A DNA stretch of 11,860 nucleotides from Akkermansia sp. (GTDB lineage Bacteria > Verrucomicrobiota > Verrucomicrobiia > Verrucomicrobiales > Akkermansiaceae). The notes under the pieces are model-generated. The model did no database searches and was not told where the DNA came from. It worked only from the letters and a program-made list of their open reading frames with translations. Shown in pieces: positions 1 through 7,593 of the stretch. The stretch's first letter is position 1; every line of letters begins with the position of its first letter. The DNA is taken from assembly GCA_017628435.1 (NCBI GenBank), contig JAGBZE010000067.1:1-11860 (forward strand). Direction: 5' to 3'. The translations under genes were made by a program, and so were the position numbers.

Positions 1-5
1 GACGG

Positions 6-35
6 TTGACTATTATGGGTAAAATAGGGTAGAAT
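6..35 (+). promoter_or_regulatory. candidate sigma70-type promoter of the PBP2 gene
   Basis: TTGACT at 6-11 (5/6 to the -35 consensus) and TAGAAT at 30-35 (5/6 to the -10 consensus) are separated by 18 bp. Transcription would be expected to begin near 42, only about 3 nt before the ATG at 45, so the mRNA would have almost no leader. The hexamers are seen; promoter activity is inferred. The window begins just upstream, so further elements cannot be judged. Confidence 0.5.
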
Positions 36-44
36 GGGGGTGCG

Positions 45-2288
45 ATGCTCAGGAGTAAGCTATACACCGGATTAGTAGTTCTGGCCATGATGTGGGGGAG
101 CCCCGCTGCCGTTGGGCAGGAGGGGGGAGTGCCGTTTGTGGCCGATATGCCGGATGATGAAGCTGCTGAAGAGATTGTGGAGACGGTGAAGCTGGGTGGC
201 GAGGACCGTGTGCCGGCCATGGAAGAAGGTGTGGGTCAGGCAGAAAGCTATGAGAAGACCGTGGATCCGGATTCTCCGCTGCATGCTGAAACCGGCAATG
301 CCGCCCAGGATGAAACCGGGCTGGATTCGCTGAAACCCACTACCTCGGTGAATGACCCGACGGTGCATGACCCCTCGCGCGTGGCATATGCCACCAACCG
401 CAAAAACGCCCGCACCATGTCGCTCACAGTGCCGGGGCCACGCGGTATTATTTCCGACCGGAACGGTCAGGTGATGGCCTGTTCCGAGGTAGCCTACCAG
501 CCAGCCTTGAATTTTGGTCAGCTGAAGGATGAGAGCAAGGAGAATATTCTGGGTATTGCGCGCAAGGTGATTGCCGCCTATGAAGCCGCCGGGCTGAAGG
601 TGTACGAGAAGACCGATGCCCAGTTGCTGGATCACTACAAGCAGCGCCGCTGGCTGGCTCTGCCGGTGGGGCCCACCATTCGCGCCCGCGAGCTCGAGCC
701 CATTCGCGAGAAGGTGAGCGGCATTGAGTATGGCCACCTGATTCCCCTCTATATCCGCAACTATCCGCACCAGACCTCGGCCTGCCATATTCTGGGTTAT
801 ACTGGTGTGAAAGCTAAGCTGCCCACTGGCCCAATCAATCACAATGACCCTATTTTTGAACGTCAGGAAGGCCGCGCCGGCCTGGAATTGAAGTTCAATA
901 AGCAGCTTACCGGTCGCCCCGGTATCTGGCGTCTCATGTTCGATGAGAGCGGCAACAAGATTCTGGATGAGCTGCAGAGTAAGCCCAAGCCCGGTGGCAC
1001 TATTGTGACCACGCTCAATCTGGAGTGGCAGAAGGCCGCCGAGCAGTCGCTGCGCGATAATACCCTGGGCCGCGGTGCTTTCGTGATGATTGATGTGCAC
1101 ACTGGCGAGGTAGTGGTCATGGCTTCCGCACCGAACTTTGACCCGAATACCTTTATCCCCGCCATTTCACAGAAGGATTACGATGCCTTGCGCCTGGACC
1201 CGGATACCCCGCTGGTGTCCCGTGCCTATGCCGGTGTGTATCCTCCCGCCTCCACCTTCAAGACCATCACCGTGGCGGCGGGGCTGCGCCACGGGGTGAT
1301 AACTGAGGGTACCTATGTGAACTGCCCGTACAGTGTGCGTATCGGTGGCCATGAATTCAAGAACCACAACAAATTCTCCGGTTCCATCAACTGCGTGACT
1401 GCTCTGGTGCTTTCCAACAATCCCTTCATGTACCAGATTGCCGCCACGCGTGAGCCGCGTATCGGCGCTGCCCGCTTGTGCGAGGTGGCACGCCGTTTCG
1501 GTTATGGCGCCACCACCGGACTTCCCCTGCCGGATAAAGCCGGCAACGTGCCTACTGAGGCCTGGATGCACCGCAACTATGGCCGAGGTTTCATGGCGGG
1601 TGATGCTGCTAACCTTTCCATCGGTCAGGGCGCTCTGCTGGCCACTCCGCTGCAGGTGGCTCATGCCGTGGCAGGTATTGCCAATGGTGAGTACCTGCCT
1701 AAGCTGCAGCTGATTCGTCAGGTGCTGGACAAGGAGGGCAACGTGGTGTACCAGTTCACTCCCGCCGCCCAGAGCAACCTGCAGGATATGAGCAGCGCTC
1801 TGGCTGTGGTGCGCAAAGGGATGAAGGCTGTGGTGAATGGCGGTACCGGTCGCCGGGCTGCACTCAGTTACACCACCAACGCCGGCAAGACCGGCACGGC
1901 TCAGTGGGGCCCGCCCTCGCAGGATTGCCGCTTGGCATGGTTTACCGGTTTCATGCCGGCAGATAATCCGCGCTATGCCTATGTGGCCCTCTATGAAGGT
2001 AAGCCTCACCAGCGTATTTCCGGTGGTCATATGGCTGCCATGGTCGTGAAGAGCTTTTTCGAGAGCATCAAGCCCAGCATGGTGGAAGAGCTGGCCGGCC
2101 CCACCCGCAGGGCCAACGTGCCGGAAGGTCTGGAGGTAGAGGAAGAAGTGGCTGAACCTGTTGACCCTGAGGCAGAGGCCGCTGCTGCTGCTGCAGCCCG
2201 GCGTGCTGCCGAGGAGGAGATCCGTCAGCGCGAGGCCGAGAAACGCCACTCACAGACCGGCTGGGATGACGGCCGTTCGCGCAACTGA
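45..2288 (+). CDS. mrdA: penicillin-binding protein 2 (class B peptidoglycan D,D-transpeptidase)
   Basis: This 747-aa protein is a class B PBP, the transpeptidase that cross-links side-wall peptidoglycan on the periplasmic face, normally with RodA and MreC. The dimerisation-domain motif RGIISDRNG lies at 133-141 and the PBP2-type HILGYTG at 248-254. The penicillin-binding triad is complete: S403-T-F-K406 (nucleophile Ser403), S457-N-N459 and K615-T-G617, followed by the typical AWFTGF at 631-636. Residues 1-26 look like a short signal sequence with a possible cleavage site after AVG (residue 24) rather than a long membrane anchor. Residues 27-120 form an acidic linker, and 697-747 an Ala/Glu/Arg-rich tail with eight consecutive alanines. 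It is longer than E. coli PBP2 (633 aa) mainly because of these ends. The start at 45 is chosen because it gives the signal sequence. FtsI is the alternative, but no division-gene context is visible. Confidence 0.88.
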   Translation: MLRSKLYTGLVVLAMMWGSPAAVGQEGGVPFVADMPDDEAAEEIVETVKLGGEDRVPAMEEGVGQAESYEKTVDPDSPLHAETGNAAQDETGLDSLKPTTSVNDPTVHDPSRVAYATNRKNARTMSLTVPGPRGIISDRNGQVMACSEVAYQPALNFGQLKDESKENILGIARKVIAAYEAAGLKVYEKTDAQLLDHYKQRRWLALPVGPTIRARELEPIREKVSGIEYGHLIPLYIRNYPHQTSACHILGYTGVKAKLPTGPINHNDPIFERQEGRAGLELKFNKQLTGRPGIWRLMFDESGNKILDELQSKPKPGGTIVTTLNLEWQKAAEQSLRDNTLGRGAFVMIDVHTGEVVVMASAPNFDPNTFIPAISQKDYDALRLDPDTPLVSRAYAGVYPPASTFKTITVAAGLRHGVITEGTYVNCPYSVRIGGHEFKNHNKFSGSINCVTALVLSNNPFMYQIAATREPRIGAARLCEVARRFGYGATTGLPLPDKAGNVPTEAWMHRNYGRGFMAGDAANLSIGQGALLATPLQVAHAVAGIANGEYLPKLQLIRQVLDKEGNVVYQFTPAAQSNLQDMSSALAVVRKGMKAVVNGGTGRRAALSYTTNAGKTGTAQWGPPSQDCRLAWFTGFMPADNPRYAYVALYEGKPHQRISGGHMAAMVVKSFFESIKPSMVEELAGPTRRANVPEGLEVEEEVAEPVDPEAEAAAAAAARRAAEEEIRQREAEKRHSQTGWDDGRSRN

Positions 2289-2320
2289 TTTTATTCCGAT
2301 TCCGGTAAGCGCCAGACAAT

Positions 2321-2337
2321 GGCTAAAGTTGTTAGCC
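2321..2337 (+). other. small perfect hairpin after the PBP2 gene
   Basis: GGCTAA (2321-2326) and TTAGCC (2332-2337) can pair across a 5-nt loop. No T-tract follows, so it is probably not a terminator by itself. It could protect the 3' end of the mRNA upstream of the true terminator at 2356. Confidence 0.35.
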
Positions 2338-2355
2338 GATGCTGAAATCACCCAT

Positions 2356-2399
2356 AAGGCAGTAATTACAGAATTTTTAATAACTGCCTTGGATTTTTT
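2356..2399 (+). terminator. intrinsic terminator of the PBP2 gene
   Basis: AAGGCAGT (2356-2363) pairs perfectly with ACTGCCTT (2383-2390). The helix can extend past an A/A mismatch with ATTA/TAAT, leaving a 9-nt loop. Six T residues follow at 2394-2399. This separates the PBP2 gene from the efflux operon. Confidence 0.85.
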
Positions 2400-2463
2400 G
2401 TAGAAAGGGTGGTGACTAATCCGTTCCACCTCATGGTAGGAGAGCTGTTTTTTTGAAGGCAGC

Positions 2464-2493
2464 TTGACATGTGATGACAGGAAATAGTAATAT
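2464..2493 (+). promoter_or_regulatory. candidate promoter of the macA-macB-nodT-like operon
   Basis: A perfect -35 hexamer TTGACA (2464-2469) is followed after 18 bp by TAATAT (2488-2493, 4/6). TATAAC at 2491-2496 is another possible -10, with a longer spacer. Transcription would start around 2500. That lies inside the longest reading frame of the adaptor gene and argues for the in-frame GTG at 2501 as its start. The region between the preceding terminator and this promoter (2400-2463) holds only a weak 5-bp stem (GGTGG 2408-2412 with CCACC 2426-2430) and a T7 run at 2448-2454. Confidence 0.5.
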
Positions 2494-3946
2494 AACAGCC
2501 GTGAAAGCGATTTTTAAATGGGGTGGTGCAGCCCTGATCTGTGCCGGTGGGGCAGGGTACTGGTATTTCTCCGGTGACACTGCAGCAGCGCAGACTCAGT
2601 TCAACACTGTTTCCGTGGTGCAGGAGGATTTTGTGAGCAAGGTGCAGGCCACTGGTACGCTGGAGCCCCAGGAGCTGGTGGACGTAGGTGCCCAGGTGAC
2701 GGGTGAAATCAAGGAGTTCGGCGTGGATGTGGATGGCCGCCCTGTGGACTACGGCAGCGAGGTGAAGGCCGGTCAGCTGCTCGCCCGCATTGACGACACC
2801 ATCGTGGAGCTGAATATCAAGCGTGCAGAGGCTCAGGTGGCTCAGGCCCAGGCTCAGATACTTTCTTCCGATGCCTCCGTAGCTCAGGCCAAGGCTTCCA
2901 TTTCCCAGGCTACGGCCAACAAGAGTAAGGCCGACCGCGACCTTACCCGTGCCAGGAACCTGGGCGTGGGTGATGCTCTCTCTCAGATGCAGTATGACCA
3001 GTATGTGAATGCTGCGGAGATTGCTGCTGCTAATCTGGAGAGCGCTACAGCTCAGCTTCAGACGGCAGAAGCCCAGCAGGCCAGCGCGCTGGCCCAGCTG
3101 CAGAGTGCCGAGGCACAGCTGGAGAGCGAGATGCGCAACCGCGACTACACCCGCATTTCCACTCCGGTGGACGGCACGATTGTGGTGCGCCAGGTGAACG
3201 TGGGCCAGACGGTGGTGAGCAGCATGAACGCCACGACGCTTTTCCTGGTGGCCCGTGACCTGAGCAAGATGCAGATCTGGGCCAGCGTGAATGAGGCCGA
3301 TATTGCCAAGGTGAAGCCCGGCCAGGAGGTTCGCTACACGGTGGATGCCCTGCCGAATGAGAATTTTACCGGTACGGTGAACAAGATTCGCCCGAATGCT
3401 ACCATGAGCTCCAACGTGGTGACCTACATTGTGGAGGTGGATATCGAGAACCCGGATCGCAAGCTGCTGCCCTACATGAGCGCCAATGCCAACTTCATTG
3501 TGAAGGAAGTGAAGAATGCGCTGCTGGTGCCGGATGCTGCGTTCGATTTCCGCCCCAACCCCGACCAGGTTGCTGAGGGTACTTTCCAGCGCGGCCCGAG
3601 ACCGTCTCGTGATGAGGCGGCGGCCGGCGAGCGCCCTGAGCGCCCCACCATGGTGTGGCGCAAGGTGGACGACAAGACAGTGGCCCCGGTGCGCGTTATC
3701 AAGGGGGATTCTGATGGCACCCGTACCATCGTGACCCTGCCGGAGGGCGAGGAGCTGAAGCCCGGTGATGAACTGGTGACCGGTATCAGCGTGATTCGTG
3801 GTGATATGAAGGCCGGTGCTCCCGGCGGTCAGAAGGGACTCTTCGGCATGAACGGCCCGAAGCGCCGCCAGCGCGGCACCGGTGGCGTGGATGCCAAGCC
3901 CGGTCAGGCTCCTAAGGGTGGTGACCGTCCCGGTCCTCCCATGTAA
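2471..3946 (+). CDS. macA: MacA-like periplasmic adaptor (membrane fusion protein) of a tripartite ABC efflux pump
   Basis: This HlyD/MacA-family adaptor would bridge the inner-membrane ABC permease and the outer-membrane channel. Counting from ATG 2471 (491 aa), residues 11-34 hold one N-terminal membrane segment (VKAIFKWGGAALICAGGAGY). The first lipoyl half is at about 60-110 (TGTLEPQELVDVGAQVTGEI). A long Ala/Gln-rich helical hairpin spans about 115-225 and the second lipoyl half (ISTPVDGTIVVRQVNVGQTV) 229-248. A beta-barrel (about 265-345) and membrane-proximal domain (about 350-445) follow. The C-terminus (446-491) is a Gly/Pro/Arg-rich tail absent from E. coli MacA (371 aa), and 360-395 is an extra charged loop. 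The start is uncertain: ATG 2471 overlaps the best promoter, while GTG 2501 gives MKAIFKWGG and fits a transcript starting at about 2500. The gene ends 23 nt before the ATPase gene. Confidence 0.88.
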   Translation: MMTGNSNITAVKAIFKWGGAALICAGGAGYWYFSGDTAAAQTQFNTVSVVQEDFVSKVQATGTLEPQELVDVGAQVTGEIKEFGVDVDGRPVDYGSEVKAGQLLARIDDTIVELNIKRAEAQVAQAQAQILSSDASVAQAKASISQATANKSKADRDLTRARNLGVGDALSQMQYDQYVNAAEIAAANLESATAQLQTAEAQQASALAQLQSAEAQLESEMRNRDYTRISTPVDGTIVVRQVNVGQTVVSSMNATTLFLVARDLSKMQIWASVNEADIAKVKPGQEVRYTVDALPNENFTGTVNKIRPNATMSSNVVTYIVEVDIENPDRKLLPYMSANANFIVKEVKNALLVPDAAFDFRPNPDQVAEGTFQRGPRPSRDEAAAGERPERPTMVWRKVDDKTVAPVRVIKGDSDGTRTIVTLPEGEELKPGDELVTGISVIRGDMKAGAPGGQKGLFGMNGPKRRQRGTGGVDAKPGQAPKGGDRPGPPM

Positions 3947-3969
3947 GCTTTCAATCTCAATTCACACCC

Positions 3970-4677
3970 ATGATTGAGCTGAAAAACATAACCAAGGTGT
4001 ACCACCTGGGTGAGATTGACCTGCCTGTGCTCAAGGGGATTTCCCTGCGCATTGAGGACGGCGAGTTTGTCTCCCTTACGGGTGCCTCCGGCTCCGGCAA
4101 ATCCACCCTCATGAATATTCTGGGATGCCTGGATCACCCGAGCGGCGGTGAGTTCTGGATTGACGGCCACAACGTGGCCGGCCTGAATGCTAACGAGCGT
4201 GCTCTGCTGCGCAACAAGCGCATCGGCTTCGTGTTCCAGAATTTCAACCTGCTGGCCCGTACCTCTGCACTGGAGAACGTGATGATGCCGGCCTATTATT
4301 ACCACCCTGCCAAGAGCACGGCCGAAATACGCAAGCGTGCGCTGGAGCTCATCGAGCTGGTGGGCCTTACGGAGCGCATGCACCACACCCCGGCCCAGCT
4401 TTCCGGTGGTCAGCAGCAGCGCGTGGCCATTGCCCGCTCGCTCATCAATAATCCCGGCATTCTGCTGGCCGACGAGCCGACGGGTAACCTGGATTCCACC
4501 ACTTCCGTGGAAGTGATGAACATGTTCCGCGAGCTGAACCGCACGCAGGGCATCACCGTCATCATCGTGACCCACGACCCCAAGACCGCCGCATTCACGG
4601 ACCGCGCCATCAACATGTGCGACGGCCTTATCCTCGACGGCGTATCGGATGAACTCTCAGCCACACTCCAGAAATGA
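3970..4677 (+). CDS. ABC transporter ATP-binding protein, MacB/LolD type
   Basis: This 235-aa nucleotide-binding subunit powers the efflux complex by ATP hydrolysis at the inner face of the cytoplasmic membrane. All canonical motifs are present: Walker A GASGSGKST at 38-46, Q-loop Q90 within FVFQNFNLL, signature LSGGQQQR at 144-151, Walker B ILLADEP at 164-170 with the catalytic Glu, D-loop NLD at 173-175 and H-loop His202 (VTHD). The extended Q-loop region NFNLLARTSALENV is typical of the MacB/LolD/FtsE group. In E. coli MacB this domain is fused to the permease; here it is a separate gene. It overlaps the permease gene by 4 bp (ATGA), which suggests translational coupling. LolCDE-type lipoprotein transport is the main alternative, but the MacA-like and TolC-like neighbours favour efflux. 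Confidence 0.93.
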   Translation: MIELKNITKVYHLGEIDLPVLKGISLRIEDGEFVSLTGASGSGKSTLMNILGCLDHPSGGEFWIDGHNVAGLNANERALLRNKRIGFVFQNFNLLARTSALENVMMPAYYYHPAKSTAEIRKRALELIELVGLTERMHHTPAQLSGGQQQRVAIARSLINNPGILLADEPTGNLDSTTSVEVMNMFRELNRTQGITVIIVTHDPKTAAFTDRAINMCDGLILDGVSDELSATLQK

Positions 4678-6044
4678 AGTTCAATACCTTATTTTTAACA
4701 TGCCTTAAAGCCCTGGTGCGCAATCCGATGCGTGCCGCTCTCACGGTGCTCGGTATCGTGATCGGTATTGCCGCCGTGGTGGCTATTATGGAGATTGGCG
4801 AGGGATCCAAGAAGCAGGTTGCCGACAAATTCTCCTCTATGGGCACGAACGTGGTCACCGTTTCCGGTGCCTCTGTAAGTACTGCCGGCGTCAGTTCCGG
4901 CATGGGGGGCCGCGCCTCGCTTTACGCCACCGATGCCACAGCCCTCATGAAAGACTGCCCGGAGTTTGTGAAGGCTGCTTCCCCCGTGGTGCGTGCCAGT
5001 GGGCAGGTTATCGTGGGCAACCTGAACTGGAGTCCCCGTTCCATTATGGGCGGTAATGAGCATTATCTTTCCATCGAAGGCTGGAAGGTGGCCCGCGGCC
5101 GCTCCTTTACCGATAAGCAGGTGGAGGAAGCTTCCCGCGTGTGCCTTATCGGCAACACCATTGCCAAGGAACTCTATGCCGATACTGAGCCTATAGGCCA
5201 GGATATCCGCATCAAGGATGTGGTGTTCACCATTATCGGCGTGCTCGATACCAAGGGGGCCGACGGCATGGGTAATGACCAGGACGACTGCATTATTCTG
5301 CCCTGGACCAGTATCCGCACGCGCCTGATGGGCTCCAGCGGCACAGCCACCATCATGAAGGGTGGTGCTGCCAACAGCGGCCTGTCGGTGTCTTCCACCA
5401 GCACTTTCCCCACCTCCGGTGTGAATTTCTACCCCGGTTGTGACTTGCAGCCGTATACGAATGCCCCGCACCCGCTGCGCACGCGCACGGTGGATTCCAT
5501 AGCCGTGCAGGTGGCGGATGGCAAGGACCCCAGCTCTGCCATGGATGCCATGACCCCCGTGCTGCGCCGCCAGCATGAGCTGGAACCCGGCGTGCTGGAT
5601 GACTTCACCCTGCGTGACCGCTCCCAGTTCGTCAAGATGATGACGGATACCACCTCCACCATCAGCAGTCTGCTGATTTCCGTGGCTATGATTTCGCTGG
5701 TTGTGGGCGGCGTGGGTATCATGAACATCATGATGGTATCTGTGACTGAGCGTACCCGAGAAATCGGTCTGCGCATGGCAGTGGGGGCCCGTCCGCGTGA
5801 TATCATGTGGCAGTTCCTGCTGGAAGCCGTGCTGCTTTGCACTATCGGCGGCTTCATCGGTATTGCTGTGGGGCGCATTGCCTCCTATATAGTGAGCATG
5901 CAGATGGGCTGGCCGGTATCCGTATCGGTGCCTGCCATGGTACTTTCTGTCACGGTTGCGGCGGTCATTGGCATTGTGTTCGGCTGGTACCCGGCCTGGA
6001 AGGGCTCCCGCCTGGATCCTATTGATGCTCTGCGTCACGAATAA
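4674..6044 (+). CDS. MacB-type ABC transporter permease (FtsX/MacB_PCD family)
   Basis: This 456-aa integral membrane subunit has the four-helix MacB/FtsX plan. TM1 is at about 21-41 (ALTVLGIVIGIAAVVAIMEI), followed by a periplasmic MacB_PCD domain at about 45-320, TM2 at about 330-355, TM3 at about 381-408 and TM4 at about 419-440. The coupling-helix signature TERTREIGLRMAVGARPRDI is at 358-377 and the family-typical end, WKGSRLDPIDALRHE, at 442-456. MacB permeases convey mechanical motion to the adaptor and outer-membrane channel rather than passing substrate through the membrane core. A Ser/Thr/Gly-rich stretch at about 219-268 interrupts the usual periplasmic domain between the ILPWTSIRTRLMG segment and VDSIAVQV. 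The ATG at 4674 lies in the ATGA overlap with the ATPase gene. Substrate cannot be told from the sequence; macrolide export is known for the E. coli namesake only. Confidence 0.92.
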   Translation: MKFNTLFLTCLKALVRNPMRAALTVLGIVIGIAAVVAIMEIGEGSKKQVADKFSSMGTNVVTVSGASVSTAGVSSGMGGRASLYATDATALMKDCPEFVKAASPVVRASGQVIVGNLNWSPRSIMGGNEHYLSIEGWKVARGRSFTDKQVEEASRVCLIGNTIAKELYADTEPIGQDIRIKDVVFTIIGVLDTKGADGMGNDQDDCIILPWTSIRTRLMGSSGTATIMKGGAANSGLSVSSTSTFPTSGVNFYPGCDLQPYTNAPHPLRTRTVDSIAVQVADGKDPSSAMDAMTPVLRRQHELEPGVLDDFTLRDRSQFVKMMTDTTSTISSLLISVAMISLVVGGVGIMNIMMVSVTERTREIGLRMAVGARPRDIMWQFLLEAVLLCTIGGFIGIAVGRIASYIVSMQMGWPVSVSVPAMVLSVTVAAVIGIVFGWYPAWKGSRLDPIDALRHE

Positions 6045-6065
6045 TTTTAACGACTTTTTTTCAAG

Positions 6066-7451
6066 ATGAAACGTATCTTACCTCTTACCTTTGCCGGTTT
6101 TCTGCTCAGCTCCTGCATGATGGGGCCGGATTTCATGGGTGCCACAGCTCCCGAACTGCCCGCCACCTGGGTGAATGCCCTGCCGCCTGGCACTGAAAGT
6201 GAAACGCTGGAGGAATGGTGGCACTGCTTCCGCGACCCGCAGCTCACCCGCCTGATTGAGAGCGGTTTTGCCGCTAATCCGGATATGGTGAGTGCCGCGC
6301 TGGCCATTGCCAAGGCTGAATCTGCCCTGCGCTCTACGGAAAGCGGACTTTTCCCGAGCCTGGGCCTGAGCTTCGGCGGTACCAACCGGGGCGATTTTAC
6401 GACTTCCACCTCCCACGGCAGCTGGAGTAGTGCGCTTTCTGCCTCCTGGACTCCGGATATATGGGGTGGCACCCGCCGCGAGGTGGAGGCCGCCGCAGCA
6501 GCCCTGGGCTCCACCCAGGCAGCAGCCGCCGCCACCCGCACGGCACTGGCTTCCAGCATAGCATCTGCTTACTTCCAGTGGATTTCGGCCAAGGAGAGCC
6601 TTCGTATTGCCAAGGAACAGCTGGCGTATCAGGAACGCACCTACAAGGTGACTCAGGAACGCCATGCCAATGGCATGGAAAGCACGCTGGCTTTGTCTGA
6701 ATCCCGCGCAACGATTGCTTCCACCCGCGCCCAGATTCCGGCGCAGGAGGCCAATATCCGCAGCTGTGAAATTACCCTGGCTACCCTGCTGGGCACCACC
6801 GTTGATAACGTGGCCCTGAAGCTGCCGCCGCAGAGCGTTTATAATCTGGTGCCCGGTGTGCCTACCGGGCTGCCCAGTGAGCTGCTGCGCCGCCGCCCGG
6901 ATATTGTCCGCGCAGAGCATGAGCTGCATGCTGCCACGGCCCGCATTGGCGTGAGCGTGGCTAATCTCTTCCCCCGCCTCTCCCTCACGGGCAGCGCCTC
7001 CGGTGGAGCCGGTACAGATTTCTCTCAGTTCTGGCAGAGCACTGCGTGGAATCTGGGGGCCTCAGCCAGTTATACTCTGCTGAACCGCACGGCGCTCAAT
7101 GAGTCTGTGACGCAGGCCGAACTGAATCAGCTCAGCGGCATGCAGAGCTACCGTAAGACCGTGCTGGCCGCCTTTGCTGAGGTAGAAAACTGCCTTATTG
7201 ACTACGCCAGACTGACCACCCAGCTGCCGCAGTATGAAGCCTCCTGCGCGGCCAATAAGGAATCCGCCGAGCTTTCCCTGCGTCTGCACCATGAAGGTAT
7301 GGCCGATTTCCTGAGCGTGGCTGCGGCAGAACGCGCCTGGCTTTCCTCTGAGCTGAATATCATCTCCACCCGCCAGAATATCCGCATTAAGCTTGCCCAG
7401 CTCTGCACAGCCCTGGGCGGCGGCTGGAAGGTGCAACCCGAGCAGAAATAA
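6066..7451 (+). CDS. outer-membrane efflux lipoprotein, NodT/OprM (TolC-superfamily) type
   Basis: This 461-aa outer-membrane channel should complete the tripartite pump. Residues 1-16 form a lipoprotein signal with lipobox LSSC and lipidation Cys17, followed by MMGPDF, a start typical of the NodT family. The protein shows the duplicated TolC arrangement: FPSLGLSF (96-103) and FPRLSLTG (302-309) mark equivalent points in the two halves, each followed by long Ala-rich helices. The hallmark LPSELLRRRPDI is at 269-280. NodT/OprM proteins usually accompany RND pumps, whereas E. coli MacAB uses the non-lipidated TolC, so this is an ABC pump with an RND-style exit duct. The start is 21 nt after the permease stop. 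The segment just upstream of the ATG is T-rich and lacks a Shine-Dalgarno motif. The gene is the last of the operon. Confidence 0.93.
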   Translation: MKRILPLTFAGFLLSSCMMGPDFMGATAPELPATWVNALPPGTESETLEEWWHCFRDPQLTRLIESGFAANPDMVSAALAIAKAESALRSTESGLFPSLGLSFGGTNRGDFTTSTSHGSWSSALSASWTPDIWGGTRREVEAAAAALGSTQAAAAATRTALASSIASAYFQWISAKESLRIAKEQLAYQERTYKVTQERHANGMESTLALSESRATIASTRAQIPAQEANIRSCEITLATLLGTTVDNVALKLPPQSVYNLVPGVPTGLPSELLRRRPDIVRAEHELHAATARIGVSVANLFPRLSLTGSASGGAGTDFSQFWQSTAWNLGASASYTLLNRTALNESVTQAELNQLSGMQSYRKTVLAAFAEVENCLIDYARLTTQLPQYEASCAANKESAELSLRLHHEGMADFLSVAAAERAWLSSELNIISTRQNIRIKLAQLCTALGGGWKVQPEQK

Positions 7452-7470
7452 AATCACCCGGACATAACAG

Positions 7471-7498
7471 GAATCACCTGAGAAAACTCAGGTGATTC
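7471..7498 (+). terminator. terminator hairpin of the efflux operon
   Basis: A perfect 12-bp stem (GAATCACCTGAG at 7471-7482 with CTCAGGTGATTC at 7487-7498) encloses an AAAA loop, 20 nt after the stop codon. Only a poor T-tract (TTCTTG) follows, so release may be partial or Rho-assisted. It may also act in both directions or protect the mRNA end. Confidence 0.7.
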
Positions 7499-7528
7499 TT
7501 GCATGCAGCTGCAGTGAGCTCTGTACCC

Positions 7529-7548
7529 GGAAGCATGGTTATGCCTCC
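7529..7548 (+). other. imperfect hairpin in the intergenic region
   Basis: GGA-A-GCAT (7529-7536), loop GGTT and ATGC-C-TCC (7541-7548) form a 7-bp stem with one A/C mismatch. Function is unknown. It lies between the efflux operon terminator and the promoter of the next gene. Confidence 0.3.
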
Positions 7549-7593
7549 ATGGTCAATAATCCAGAATCCTGAATATGGTGCGTCAGGCGTGTG

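Noticed and set aside
15..32. Five-codon open frame (MGKIG) before PBP2 as a leader peptide
   Set aside because: It overlaps the predicted -10 element and would not be transcribed from that promoter.
1167..2249. 360-codon open frame on the minus strand
   Set aside because: It is antisense to the catalytic part of PBP2, where the + strand carries the full penicillin-binding triad.
2161..2403. Small open frame over the PBP2 end and intergenic region
   Set aside because: Most of it overlaps PBP2 in another frame and the rest crosses the terminator; no motif or signal.
4695..6038. 447-codon open frame on the minus strand
   Set aside because: It is antisense to the MacB permease, whose + strand reading has clear family motifs; the antisense product is unusually rich in His and shows no fold.
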